NCBI GenBank assembly: GCA_031296935.1
Contig: JAVDPD010000015.1
Span: 62,001-126,000, forward strand
Reading direction: 5' to 3'
Length of the DNA stretch: 64,000 nt
Origin: Cerasicoccus maritimus
GTDB taxonomy: Bacteria; Verrucomicrobiota; Verrucomicrobiia; Opitutales; Cerasicoccaceae
A program made the position numbers and the translations under genes. A model generated the notes under the pieces. That model was not told the DNA's origin. It did no database searches and saw only the letters and a program-made list of their open reading frames with translations. Below are positions 33,994 to 42,551 of this stretch, in pieces. Position 1 is the first letter of the stretch; every line of letters starts with the position of its first letter.

Positions 33994-35760
33994 CTATAGG
34001 CCTAGAGTGTTCGATGACAGTTCCAGTTCGCTCTTATCGATGACAAACTGTGCAAAGACGTAGCCAAGCCTTTCAGGAATCTGAACCGAGAGAAGGTCGT
34101 GCTCTGACTCCACGTCTCCAGTTGGGGTGAGCAGCTCCCAATTCGCATTTTCGAGGCCCAGCCCGATTGGGATCTCGACGTAGGCGTGATCTTTGCGGTT
34201 CAGCTCTCGGAAGACTAAAACATAGCCACGGTCTTTCTCCGGAGAAATGGAAAGGAAACCCGTATAAACCACGCCGTCGGGCTCATTGCCGATGGGAAGT
34301 ATTGTCCCGCGAAACAGTTCTTCGCGGTGATGCTTCCAAGTTTGAATCAGCGGCGCTACTTCCGCTACGTATTCGTCTGACAAGTTTGAGCATTCGAACC
34401 AGCCTAGCGGGTTGGCGAACATGACTGTTGCGAACAGCGTATCCGCTTGGTAATTTGCTGGAGCGAGCGGGTCGTTGCCGTACTTGCCGGTGTTGCGCTC
34501 GTTGTTGAGGAATTCCATGCGCAGGCGCTTCGGGTCGACCCAACGGGAAAGTTGCCACAGGTTTCTGAGCGTTTGGTGAGGCCAGTAATTTCTCCAGTCC
34601 GTGTAGCGGTTTTCGACAAACAATGGGCCGACGTTCACGGCGCCGAAATAGCCAGGGCGTTGACCCGCTGTGATATCCAGATCGAAAACGATCTCGCCTT
34701 GGCTCTCGCTAAGCACCCGTTCGAAGAATGCATCCAGGTTCTGACGCGCTTGCTCGCAAGTTGCGTTGATGCTATCTACCTTGAAGTGCGTGATGCCGTA
34801 TTGACGATAGAGCTCCAGAATCTTATCCGCATCTTTTTGCCAATTCGCCAAGTGGTTCCATGAGTCCGGAGCATACCAAAGGCCCAGCTTCACGCCCTTG
34901 GCTTTAGCCCGCTCGACTACCGCTGTTAATCCATTGGGGAAACGTTCGGGGTTGACGTCCCAGAAGTTCGGATCGGCGAGCCAGAATCCCTCCCAGACAC
35001 CACCTTTCGCTTTGGCGTCTTTTGAGTTCGCGCTGGCCCCCTTTTGCCAGCCATCGTCGAGTTGAACTACCTCGATGCCCAGCTGTTCGGCGGTGTCGAT
35101 TTCGGCGAGGATGAAGTCTTCGTGCATGCGGCTATCGCGTGAGCGGTCGCCCCAGGTGTTACTCAGGAAGCGCGGGAGCTGATGCCCTTCAGTGAACGGC
35201 CGGCGAGTTGCCTGCCAGTCATGCAGCACTTTAGTCCGCGCCAACACGCCACCATTGTAGCTTAAGACGGTCCAGGTGTTCTCGGAGTTTTTTTCATGCA
35301 TGGTGACCGTGGTCGCGCCGCTACGCTTGGTCGTCACAATAAAATCGCCGCCTTCAGGAACCGTTCTGGCGTTTGGGAGCGGCGCGCGTTTGATGAAGAT
35401 AAGCCCAGTTTGGTTGACGAAATCTTCGATCAAAAACAAGTTGCCAATTAGCGCGAGTTTGCCTTCGTTCGGGTGAAGTAACCACTCATTTTCCTGCACC
35501 AGTTCGTCATTGTGATCGGTGACGTCATTCAGGATGACTTGGGTCAGTTTCAGGTGCGAGGAAGTGAGCTCAAGCTGGTTGGCGGATACCTCTGGATTAC
35601 TGGATTGCACGGCGTCAATTGCGGTTTCTTCACTTTCAATGCCGGGTAGGCTATTATCATCGGCCAGTAAGGCTTGGCTTCCCAGGTTAAAGGAGGATAC
35701 TCCGATGGAGAGAGTCATTAAGAGGTGTTTGAATGGTTGGAAAAGATGCTTAACGGGCAT
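33994..35760 (-). CDS. exported alpha-galactosidase-like glycoside hydrolase (GH36-like)
   Basis: The 588-residue protein has a signal peptide (about residues 12-33, MTLSIGVSSFNLGSQALLA) and a beta-sandwich N-terminal part. The TIM-barrel shows TWGDRSRDSRMHEDFIL, VVQLDDGWQKG (about 231-241) and KLGLWYAPDSW (about 288-298). The likely nucleophile is Asp in HFKVDSIN (about 321-328). These are GH36/GH27-type motifs, so hydrolysis of alpha-galactosides is expected in the periplasm. The acid/base Asp could be in ENRYTDW (about 378-384). The neighbouring symporter and XylR-type regulator form a small sugar-use locus. Confidence 0.8.
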   Translation of the reverse strand: MPVKHLFQPFKHLLMTLSIGVSSFNLGSQALLADDNSLPGIESEETAIDAVQSSNPEVSANQLELTSSHLKLTQVILNDVTDHNDELVQENEWLLHPNEGKLALIGNLFLIEDFVNQTGLIFIKRAPLPNARTVPEGGDFIVTTKRSGATTVTMHEKNSENTWTVLSYNGGVLARTKVLHDWQATRRPFTEGHQLPRFLSNTWGDRSRDSRMHEDFILAEIDTAEQLGIEVVQLDDGWQKGASANSKDAKAKGGVWEGFWLADPNFWDVNPERFPNGLTAVVERAKAKGVKLGLWYAPDSWNHLANWQKDADKILELYRQYGITHFKVDSINATCEQARQNLDAFFERVLSESQGEIVFDLDITAGQRPGYFGAVNVGPLFVENRYTDWRNYWPHQTLRNLWQLSRWVDPKRLRMEFLNNERNTGKYGNDPLAPANYQADTLFATVMFANPLGWFECSNLSDEYVAEVAPLIQTWKHHREELFRGTILPIGNEPDGVVYTGFLSISPEKDRGYVLVFRELNRKDHAYVEIPIGLGLENANWELLTPTGDVESEHDLLSVQIPERLGYVFAQFVIDKSELELSSNTLGL

Positions 35761-35940
35761 TGGGAGGAATCAGCAAATTGCGGCGTGCGCCACCTGCACT
35801 TCGGTAAGAGCGATTTCGACGAGGGGGTGGTGGTATCATATGCTTTTTGCTGCTGCTCAACAATAGTGATAAGAGTCCAAATTGTGTTGATTACGCTCAA
35901 AATGGGTTGATGGATTCACCAAAATCAGAAACATTCCAGC
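35761..35940. promoter_or_regulatory. divergent promoter region between GH36 and the XylR-like regulator
   Basis: A 180-bp gap separates two divergent genes, so both promoters and the regulator's operators probably lie here. Half-site-like ATAGTGATAAGAG and TTGTGTTGATTACGCTC segments are seen near 35862-35900. I cannot define an operator from one copy. Confidence 0.4.
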
Positions 35941-37062
35941 ATGGTCACTTCAGTGGTGCATGTTGGAATAACCATCGACGCTTCCAGCGGAGAGGGGCGA
36001 GAAATGCTCCGTGGCGCTTCGGATTATGCTCGCCAGCGTGCGAATTGGGAAATCGTGCTTCCTTGCTTTGAGTCTGCACTCGGACCTGTGAATGTGCCAT
36101 ATTGGTGCGACGGCCTTCTGATCCGTCCACTCAAGCCGGAGGATCGTAAGGCCTGCTTGAAATTTAAAGGGCCGATGTTCGGGCTGGTCGCGGCAGGCTT
36201 GATTGATCATGGAGTCAGTTGCTTAACTAGTAATGGTTCGCAAATGACGCTTCAGGCTTTTGATCATCTTCGAGGGTTGGGGCTCAAACGCATTGGCTAT
36301 GTTGGATACGGCGGTGTTGGCTATTCCGCCATTCGAGAGCAAAAATTTTTAATAGCCGCCGAAGAAGCGAAACTGGAGGTGGATATCTACAATGTCGCCG
36401 CGCCGCTTGATCGCCGAAAACTAATCAAGTGGTTGGAGGGCTGGACTGCGCCATTCGGCATCTTTGCGGCTACTGACCTACTCGCCCGAGAGATCATTAA
36501 CTGCGCCCACGAAGCGGGAATTCGCATTCCTGGCGAAATGTGTGTCGTCGGTGCCGGTAACGATGAAGCCATTTGCACAATGTCGAGTCCCACGCTGACG
36601 TCTGTCGATCCGGGCGCGTATCAAATTGGCTTTGAAGGCGCCCGACGCCTCGATCTGTTGATGCAGGGAAAAAAGACGAATCAATTTGAAATGATCTCGC
36701 CGCTTGGCGTTGTGGAACGCGAATCGAGTGATATTCGTTTACAGGACCCATTAATCGCTCAAGTCCTGAGTGTGATTCGCAGCGATGCCCCGCGTGGCCT
36801 CAGCGTGGCTGATATCTTGGATCAATTTCCTATTTCGCAAAGTTCGCTAAATCGTCGTTTCCGCGAGGCGACCGGACGCAGCCCGTATGAGGAAATTCAA
36901 CGTGTGCGCGTGGAACGCGCGAAGTATCTGCTGCGACATTCGGATCTGAGCAATGAATCCATCGGTGAAGAAAGTGGTTTCCCCACAACCAAGGCATTCT
37001 ATTTGGCCTTTCGCGCGGCTACGAAACTCACGCCTCGTTCTTATCGCTTTCAAACCGGCTAG
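35941..37062 (+). CDS. XylR-type transcriptional regulator (LacI-like sensor + AraC DNA-binding domain)
   Basis: The 373-residue protein fuses a periplasmic-binding-protein fold (about residues 1-270: HVGITIDASSGEGREMLRG, then IPGEMCVVGAGNDE near 198) to an AraC-type pair of helix-turn-helices (about 275-373: PISQSSLNRRFREATGRSPY and SNESIGEESGFPTTKAFYLA). E. coli XylR has this order and activates xylose genes when the N-terminal domain binds sugar. Here the inducer is probably a product of the divergent GH36/symporter pair (inference). No signal peptide, so it is cytoplasmic. Confidence 0.88.
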   Translation: MVTSVVHVGITIDASSGEGREMLRGASDYARQRANWEIVLPCFESALGPVNVPYWCDGLLIRPLKPEDRKACLKFKGPMFGLVAAGLIDHGVSCLTSNGSQMTLQAFDHLRGLGLKRIGYVGYGGVGYSAIREQKFLIAAEEAKLEVDIYNVAAPLDRRKLIKWLEGWTAPFGIFAATDLLAREIINCAHEAGIRIPGEMCVVGAGNDEAICTMSSPTLTSVDPGAYQIGFEGARRLDLLMQGKKTNQFEMISPLGVVERESSDIRLQDPLIAQVLSVIRSDAPRGLSVADILDQFPISQSSLNRRFREATGRSPYEEIQRVRVERAKYLLRHSDLSNESIGEESGFPTTKAFYLAFRAATKLTPRSYRFQTG

Positions 37063-37074
37063 TGGCCTCAGAAT

Positions 37075-37200
37075 GTAGATATCATCATCGCTGTTGCCAG
37101 GGTCGAACCCTAAACGCAACGCCACCAAGCGCTGCGTTCGCCATCCAGTTGCCTCTGTCTTCAACAGAGCCCGAATACGCTCACGATCAATATCGTTGCC
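37075..37200 (-). pseudogene. IS630-type transposase N-terminal relic
   Basis: The minus strand encodes DRERIRALLKTEATGW and RTQRLVALRLGFDPGNSDDD, which resembles the N-terminal helix-turn-helix region of IS630-family transposases (RE[R/K]..L......GW..QRL.AL.LG). Only about 42 codons remain, without the DDE domain or start codon. Confidence 0.5.
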
Positions 37201-37370
37201 TAACCCGGATATTGCATGAGAGCGATTGATCGGTCGGGATTTATTCGGATTTTATATTACGATTAGTTTCCGGGGGCTGTTTTGAGCAAAATCGGTCTTT
37301 TTTTGATGAATGGGAACACAGTTTCCCCCACCCCCATCGTTTCGTCGAGCCGGGGCAGCTCCATTTTGGT
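37201..37370. other. intergenic remnant between two insertion-sequence pieces
   Basis: No gene is visible. GGGAA-CACAG-TTTCCC around 37310-37326 is a small hairpin, and a T-run (TCTTTTTTTGATG) lies around 37292-37304. It could be the non-coding end of either element. Confidence 0.4.
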
Positions 37371-37805
37371 TTAGGTTGACACGAGCCTGTTGACAGCTTG
37401 GGCAAAGAGCTCTTTGAGTGGATGGGCCTCGCTGAGGTGGATTCGGATTCGTCGCGTGTTGCGGGTGATGACTGCTCCGATCTTGATCAGCCTGGATCGG
37501 ATGGTGTTGGCTTGAGCTCTTGCCAGTTCTGTATCCTTCAAGGCCAAACGGCGCAGGCCTTCCATCAGGGTGTAGGCCAGGCCCGAGAGCAAGAGGCGAT
37601 AGCCAAACGGACCGGCCTCGTAACAGGCATACACCTGCTCGGCCTCAGACTGCTGCTTGCTCACGAAGCGAAGAAAAGACTCACGAGTGCGAAACTTTTG
37701 CGAAGTCTGAGGCGTGCTGCCATCAACTTGACGAACCACCACGTAGCTGTCAGCGTGTACATCGATGCCGAGCTTAACGGCCAGGTATTGTTTTTGATCT
37801 ATCAT
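37371..37805 (-). pseudogene. chimeric transposase fragment, IS110-like N-terminus joined to IS1380-like C-terminus
   Basis: One open frame joins two families. Residues 1-70 (from ATG 37805: KLGIDVHADSYVVVRQVDG, then EQVYACYEAGPFGYRL) match the start of IS110 transposases, with the first acidic DEDD residue in GIDVHAD and the EAGP block. From SGLAYTLMEGLRRLALK on (about residues 74-144), with TRNTRRIRIHLSEAHPLKEL, it looks like the C-terminus of an IS1380 transposase. Neither catalytic domain is complete, so it is a deletion or nested-insertion scar that happens to be in frame. The frame is also open to 37832, through the hairpin. Confidence 0.6.
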
Positions 37806-37807
37806 CG

Positions 37808-37841
37808 GTTGCCGGGTTGAGCAAGTGCTCAACCCGGCAAC
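37808..37841. repeat. 16-bp perfect inverted repeat at the IS110-like end
   Basis: GTTGCCGGGTTGAGCA (37808-37823) and TGCTCAACCCGGCAAC (37826-37841) form a perfect hairpin with a 2-nt loop just upstream of the IS110-like start. The core TTGAGCAAGTGCT and the AACTTCATGTT(A/G)TCTCTA flank recur at 28109-28148 without the outer stem, so it belongs to a mobile element end. Confidence 0.65.
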
Positions 37842-38108
37842 TTCATGTTATCTCTAGATCGGAAAGCGCGCCCATTAGGTGCGCCCTGGCTGCACATTGT
37901 CGTAATCGTCGTTGCTATCGGGAACCGACCTGATCGCGCTAGCGACTGCTTTCGATTACGATCCCAAGTGGAATTGCGCCTCCCCCCTCACTCCCACCTT
38001 TCATTGCCCAATCGTAAACATTTGCTTTAATCTCCCTCCGACTGGTGCCCCTTGCGTAAAGGGTTGCTAGGCTGGGTATTAACTACTAAAACTCCGCGCA
38101 TTAAAATC
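37842..38108. other. upstream region of the glycan locus
   Basis: No gene is supported. Sequence right of the insertion-element end (about 37857) is unrelated to the other copy. The start frame of the glycosyltransferase is open from 38052, but the preferred ATG is 38109. Confidence 0.4.
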
Positions 38109-39101
38109 ATGGCGTCCACGTCCACTACTCAATTTCCCATTGCCGAGACCGGCACAGCCGCCGCGCCCGATATCTCCGTGGTCGCACCGGCTTACAACGA
38201 GGCTGAATCCGTCCGCAAGCTGTGGGACAAGATTGCAGCCGTGCTCGGCGACTCCCACTGGTCGTATGAGGTCATCTTTGTCGACGACGGCAGCAGCGAC
38301 GACACCTGGGAGCAACTTCGCGCCCTCCAGGCCGAGTTCCCCGTGGGCGTACGCGCCTACCGCCTGCGTCGTAACTTTGGCAAGGCAGCGGCGCTGTCCA
38401 TCGGTTTTGGCGCAGCCAAAGGCCAGTTTATCGTCACCATGGATGCCGACCTACAGGACGAGCCCGCCGAGATCCCCAACCTCATGGCCAAGCTCGACGA
38501 GGGCTTTGACCTGGTATCCGGCTGGAAACGCGAGCGCAACGACCCGCTGGAAAAGCGCATCCCCTCCCGCCTCTTCAATGCCGTAACGCGGAAAATATCC
38601 GGCCTCGAGCTGCATGACTTCAACTGTGGCCTCAAGGCCTACCGTGCCGAGGTCGTCCGCGAGCTCCCGCTCTACGGCGAGCTCCACCGCTACATTCCGA
38701 TTCTGGCCTATGCCGACGGCTACCGCGTCACCGAGATCCCAGTGAAGCACCACGCGCGCGAGTTTGGCGTCTCCAAGTACGGGCTCGGGCGCTACTTCAA
38801 AGGCTTCCTCGACCTGCTGACCGTGGCCGCAATCACTCGCTTCGTCCAGCGCCCGGGGCACCTGTTTGGCGGCGCTGGCCTCGGAATGGGCGCAATCGGC
38901 TTCCTCATTCTAGCCTACCTGTCATTCATTAAGCTATTCTTTGACGAAGGCATTGGCCAACGCCCCCTCCTGCTCTTCGGCGTCTTGCTGATGATCCTCG
39001 GCGTGCAGTTGATTTCGGTTGGACTCGTGGGCGAACTATTCATCCGCAAGCTGGGCGGCCACCGTGAATCTTACCCCATCCGTGAAACACTGGGCTCGTA
39101 A
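38109..39101 (+). CDS. GT2 glycosyltransferase, GtrB/DPM1-like, membrane-anchored
   Basis: A GT-A glycosyltransferase with two C-terminal transmembrane helices, the plan of GtrB/undecaprenyl-phosphate sugar transferases. Motifs are SVVAPAYNEAESVRKLW (about residues 24-40), VDDGSSDDT (about 57-65), MDADLQDEP (about 113-121, DxD) and KRIPSRLFNAVTRKISG (about 154-170). The hydrophobic segments (AGLGMGAIGFLILAYLSF, LLFGVLLMILGVQLISV) follow. It should load a nucleotide sugar onto polyprenyl phosphate at the inner membrane, supplying the GT39-like enzymes further on. ATG 38109 is preferred over the open frame from 38052. Confidence 0.87.
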   Translation: MASTSTTQFPIAETGTAAAPDISVVAPAYNEAESVRKLWDKIAAVLGDSHWSYEVIFVDDGSSDDTWEQLRALQAEFPVGVRAYRLRRNFGKAAALSIGFGAAKGQFIVTMDADLQDEPAEIPNLMAKLDEGFDLVSGWKRERNDPLEKRIPSRLFNAVTRKISGLELHDFNCGLKAYRAEVVRELPLYGELHRYIPILAYADGYRVTEIPVKHHAREFGVSKYGLGRYFKGFLDLLTVAAITRFVQRPGHLFGGAGLGMGAIGFLILAYLSFIKLFFDEGIGQRPLLLFGVLLMILGVQLISVGLVGELFIRKLGGHRESYPIRETLGS

Positions 39102-39251
39102 CCCCCCGCCGCCGGCCGGTTGGGCATTTATTCGCTCGCACATTTCAACTGATACACTCGTGATTATTGCAGGCTTGTTGATCCGCCGCTTGGTCGCCAT
39201 GCTTCCAACTGAGCGCCGATAAGTCTGCGCAATACCCTCACCTAACTTTCC

Positions 39252-40421
39252 ATGTCCACAGTCAAAGTTCCACTTCTCGACGTAAACATCCAGAACCACC
39301 CGCTGGCTTCCGAGCTGCGCACGGCATTCGACCGCGTGCTCGACCACGGGCGCTTTATCCTGGGCGACGAAGTCACCGATTTCGAAAAAGCCGCTGCCGC
39401 CGAGCTCGGCGTGAAGCACGCCGTGGGCGTCAGCTCCGGCACCGATGCGCTGCTTCTCGCGCTGATGGCGCTGGACATTGGCCCTGGCGACGAAGTGATC
39501 TGCCCGAGCTTTTCCTTTTTTGCGACCGCCGGTGCGATTGCCCGCACCGGTGCCACACCCGTCTTTGCCGACGTCTCCCCGGTCACGTTCAACCTCGACC
39601 CGGAGGCGACCGCGAACCTCATCACTACGAAGACCAAGGCGATCATCCCCGTCCACCTCTACGGCCAAGCAGCGCCGATGGACGAGTTGATGACCATTGC
39701 ACACGACCACAAGCTCAAGGTCATCGAAGATGCCGCGCAATCCTTTGGCGCGGCCTACCGCAGCACCGCTCTGGGCGCAATTGGCGACTTTGGTTGCTTC
39801 AGCTTTTTCCCGAGCAAAAACCTCGGTGGCTTCGGCGACAGTGGCCTGCTGACCACCAACGACGACGCACTCGCCACCAAAGCCGTTTATCTGCGCAACC
39901 ACGGGATGAACCCGAAGTATTACCACGCAATGATCGGCGGCAACTTCCGCATCGACGCCCTTCAGGCCGCGATGCTTTCCGTGAAGCTCCCCCACCACCG
40001 CCAATACAGCTATGGCCGCGCCGAGAACGCCGCCTATTATTTGAAAAACCTGGCGGACGTTGCCCAGCCCGCCAGCCCAGAAGGTGATGAGGACGCGAAG
40101 CTCATCCTGCCCACCGCGCTCACGCACAATACGCACATCTGGAATCAGTTTACGCTGCGCCTCCCCGCCCCCAACGATGCGGAGACCCTCCCCCGCGACG
40201 CACTCAAGAGCTGGCTCAATGGCAACGACATCGGCGCCGAAATTTACTACCCGGTTCCCTTCAATCAGCAGGAGTGCTTTGCACACCTGCCGAAGGCAGA
40301 ATGCCCGGTCTCCGACCAGCTTGCGCGCGAGGTGCTGAGCATCCCCGTTTACCCGGAAATGACCACCGAACAGCTCGACCACGTCATCGAGGCGATCAAA
40401 GACTTTGTGGCGCAAAGTTAA
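39252..40421 (+). CDS. DegT/DnrJ/EryC1/StrS family aminotransferase
   Basis: The 389-residue PLP-dependent aminotransferase converts a nucleotide-bound keto-sugar into an amino sugar, typically for surface glycans. Key blocks are GVSSGTDALLLALMAL (about residues 59-74), the aspartate block EDAAQSFGA (about 161-169), FFPSKNLGGFGDSGLL (about 184-199; K is the Schiff-base lysine) and RNHGM near 217. The lysine is intact. Its keto-sugar partner enzymes are not in the window. It ends in a 4-bp overlap with the convergent glycosyltransferase gene. Confidence 0.92.
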   Translation: MSTVKVPLLDVNIQNHPLASELRTAFDRVLDHGRFILGDEVTDFEKAAAAELGVKHAVGVSSGTDALLLALMALDIGPGDEVICPSFSFFATAGAIARTGATPVFADVSPVTFNLDPEATANLITTKTKAIIPVHLYGQAAPMDELMTIAHDHKLKVIEDAAQSFGAAYRSTALGAIGDFGCFSFFPSKNLGGFGDSGLLTTNDDALATKAVYLRNHGMNPKYYHAMIGGNFRIDALQAAMLSVKLPHHRQYSYGRAENAAYYLKNLADVAQPASPEGDEDAKLILPTALTHNTHIWNQFTLRLPAPNDAETLPRDALKSWLNGNDIGAEIYYPVPFNQQECFAHLPKAECPVSDQLAREVLSIPVYPEMTTEQLDHVIEAIKDFVAQS

Positions 40422-41521
40422 TTGGCCCGCCCCTCATGTATCGCCCCACAGAACGCGTGGAGCTCAGCCGCCATTGAGCTCCAGGTTAACGCCTCGGGAA
40501 ATGGTTGGACCGTCGGCTCTGCCAACTGCCTGACCAATGCCTGGCCCATGCTCTCAGGGCTTGCCGGCTCGCAAAGGCTTTGTGGCGCCCCCTCGAAAAA
40601 CGTCGCATAGTTGCCCACATTCGTAACCACAACCGGTCGGCCAACTGCTAGGTATTCCGCAATCTTACAGGGACCAGCATAGCGGTTGTGCGGGTGGTCC
40701 CAATACGGAATGACCAAAACGTCGCACGCCGCCATAGCCACCACGACTTCATCCATCGTCAAAAACCCAACGTAGTTCACCCCTGGCCCATCAAGCGGTG
40801 TCTTCAAGCTGACCTTCCCCGCGAGGACCAGCTCGGCCTCAGGAATTTTCTCTACGACCATGCGATGTGCCGCCAATAAATCGTCAACGCCAGTCCGATC
40901 CATGATCGAGCCGAAGTAGCCAATACGCTTGGGCCCCACACTCCAGCCCAACTGCTCACAAGCCGCCTCTCGCGATGGCGCATGCCTAAAGCGATCTTCA
41001 ACACCGGTCGTAAGCGTTATCCGCCTAGGTTGCGCTGGCCCAATCCACTCAGAAAGCGGATCGCTCATTGCCACCACTCCATCAGCCTCTTTCAACAACC
41101 AACGGAATAAACCCACCTTACCAAACGCCCACGCAGGCAGATGCGCTGGGTAATAATCCGTCGCGTCAAACACCCAGGGCACCTGCGCGCGATCCGCGAC
41201 CCACTTACCAATCAACCCGAGAAACAAGTGCCCACCCGCAATGATCAAGTCCGCCTCCTCGCTGGCTCGCTGCGCCAGTTCTTTAAGGCACCGCGGTCCG
41301 CTGCTTATGGTTATCGGAATGGACTCCAAGCGCGCTCCCTCATGCTCGAGCACCTCCTGAATACCACGCCGGTTATCCAAGGCCCAAACCGTCACCGAGC
41401 ACCCTTGCTTCGCCAGCTCAACAGGCAGGTGAAAATAGCGCCCATAACGTTCGTCGAACAAATCCTTGTTCGTAAAGAAACGCTTGCACAGAAAGGTGAT
41501 CCGTAACGGGCGGGCGGTCAT
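40418..41521 (-). CDS. GT4-like glycosyltransferase
   Basis: A GT-B fold glycosyltransferase of about 367 residues that builds the glycan on the cytoplasmic side. The N-terminal half contains a Rossmann start (PLRITFLCKRFFTNKDLFDE). The nucleotide-sugar half shows RIGYFGSIMDRTGVDDLLAA, AELVLAGKVS and the family EYLAVGRPVVVTNVG (E in CKIAEYLAVG is the E-x7-E-like catalytic region). MTARPLRITF (ATG 41521) is a better start than the open frame from 41584. The gene points left, convergent with the DegT gene. Confidence 0.78.
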   Translation of the reverse strand: MTARPLRITFLCKRFFTNKDLFDERYGRYFHLPVELAKQGCSVTVWALDNRRGIQEVLEHEGARLESIPITISSGPRCLKELAQRASEEADLIIAGGHLFLGLIGKWVADRAQVPWVFDATDYYPAHLPAWAFGKVGLFRWLLKEADGVVAMSDPLSEWIGPAQPRRITLTTGVEDRFRHAPSREAACEQLGWSVGPKRIGYFGSIMDRTGVDDLLAAHRMVVEKIPEAELVLAGKVSLKTPLDGPGVNYVGFLTMDEVVVAMAACDVLVIPYWDHPHNRYAGPCKIAEYLAVGRPVVVTNVGNYATFFEGAPQSLCEPASPESMGQALVRQLAEPTVQPFPEALTWSSMAAELHAFCGAIHEGRAN

Positions 41522-41720
41522 GAAGGCCATGATTGTTGGCGCCCCAACCCCTATGCCAACGTTAAAGTGATTCCTCACCCCCAACTAGCCCCCCGCCTGC
41601 ACATGCATTTTTGTATCGTCGCACCTGAGGGTAAATTGCTACTGTCGCGCCTCCACGATAACAGGATCTTCACCGGTGGAAATTGAACCAAGACCTGGCA
41701 AAGAAACTATCTGCACAACG

Positions 41721-42551
41721 ATGAGCCTAACGAAGCGCATTAAACGCATCCGCACCAAACTCGCGCATGGCGTGCATCAAGTAGCCGGTCTCGCAAACAT
41801 TGCTTTGAGCGAGAATGACCGGCGCATCCAGTCCTTCAAAGACAAACATCAGGGCCAGGCAGCCTTCGTGTTGGGCAATGGTCCCAGCTTGACTCCTACC
41901 GATCTAGACCTGCTCAAGCCTTACCCGACCTTTGCCAGCAATAAGATCTACCTGGCCTACGAGCAAACCGATTGGCGACCGACTTACTACAGCGTGCTCG
42001 ATGTGCTCGTGGCGGAAAACAATCGCCAGGAAGTTGCCGCCGTCGACTCAGTCAAGATACACAGCAGTGACATCATCCCATACCTCGGCCACGCCATCAC
42101 ACCGGACATTACCTGGCTGCATAACCGCTACTACAATCAAAGTCACCAGCATGGAGAATTCAAGTTTGCGACCAACCCGATGGCCGGCATCCATGCAGGC
42201 TGGACAGTGATCTACCTACAGTTGCAACTGGCCTACTACATGGGCTTTCAAGAAGTTTATATGCTGGGCTTGGACTTCAGCTTTATGAACTCGCCCAGCA
42301 CTGGCCAAATGAGCGCACATGGCGAAATCCTCAAAAGCGAAGGCGAGGTCAACCACTTCCATAAGGACTACCGCAAGCCGGGCGAAACCTGGACCGTGCC
42401 ACGACTGGACCTCCAGATAAAAGCATTTGAAGCCGCCCGCAAAACGTATGAAACCAATGGACGAAAGCTGGTCAATGCGTCACGCAAGACCAAGCTTGAA
42501 TGCCTGGAGCGAGCCGACCTGGACGAGGTGCTCGCCACACTCGCGCAATGA
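41721..42551 (+). CDS. DUF115 / MptE-like family protein
   Basis: A 276-residue cytoplasmic protein with VLGNGPSLTPTDLDLLK (about residues 49-65) and YYMGFQEVYMLGLDFSF (about 173-189), hallmarks of the DUF115/6-hydroxymethylpterin diphosphokinase-like family. Bacterial members are often encoded within surface-glycan or flagellin-glycan clusters, and some act as sugar-transferring enzymes, so it may join a sialic-acid-like sugar. A second, related protein lies at 46773. Its stop overlaps the GT2 gene start (ATGA), so the two are coupled. Confidence 0.68.
   Translation: MSLTKRIKRIRTKLAHGVHQVAGLANIALSENDRRIQSFKDKHQGQAAFVLGNGPSLTPTDLDLLKPYPTFASNKIYLAYEQTDWRPTYYSVLDVLVAENNRQEVAAVDSVKIHSSDIIPYLGHAITPDITWLHNRYYNQSHQHGEFKFATNPMAGIHAGWTVIYLQLQLAYYMGFQEVYMLGLDFSFMNSPSTGQMSAHGEILKSEGEVNHFHKDYRKPGETWTVPRLDLQIKAFEAARKTYETNGRKLVNASRKTKLECLERADLDEVLATLAQ

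Noticed and set aside
36847..37164. 105-codon leftward frame overlapping the XylR-like gene
   Set aside because: Its first 35 codons are IS630-like and belong to the relic at 37075-37200. The remainder is antisense to the AraC domain.
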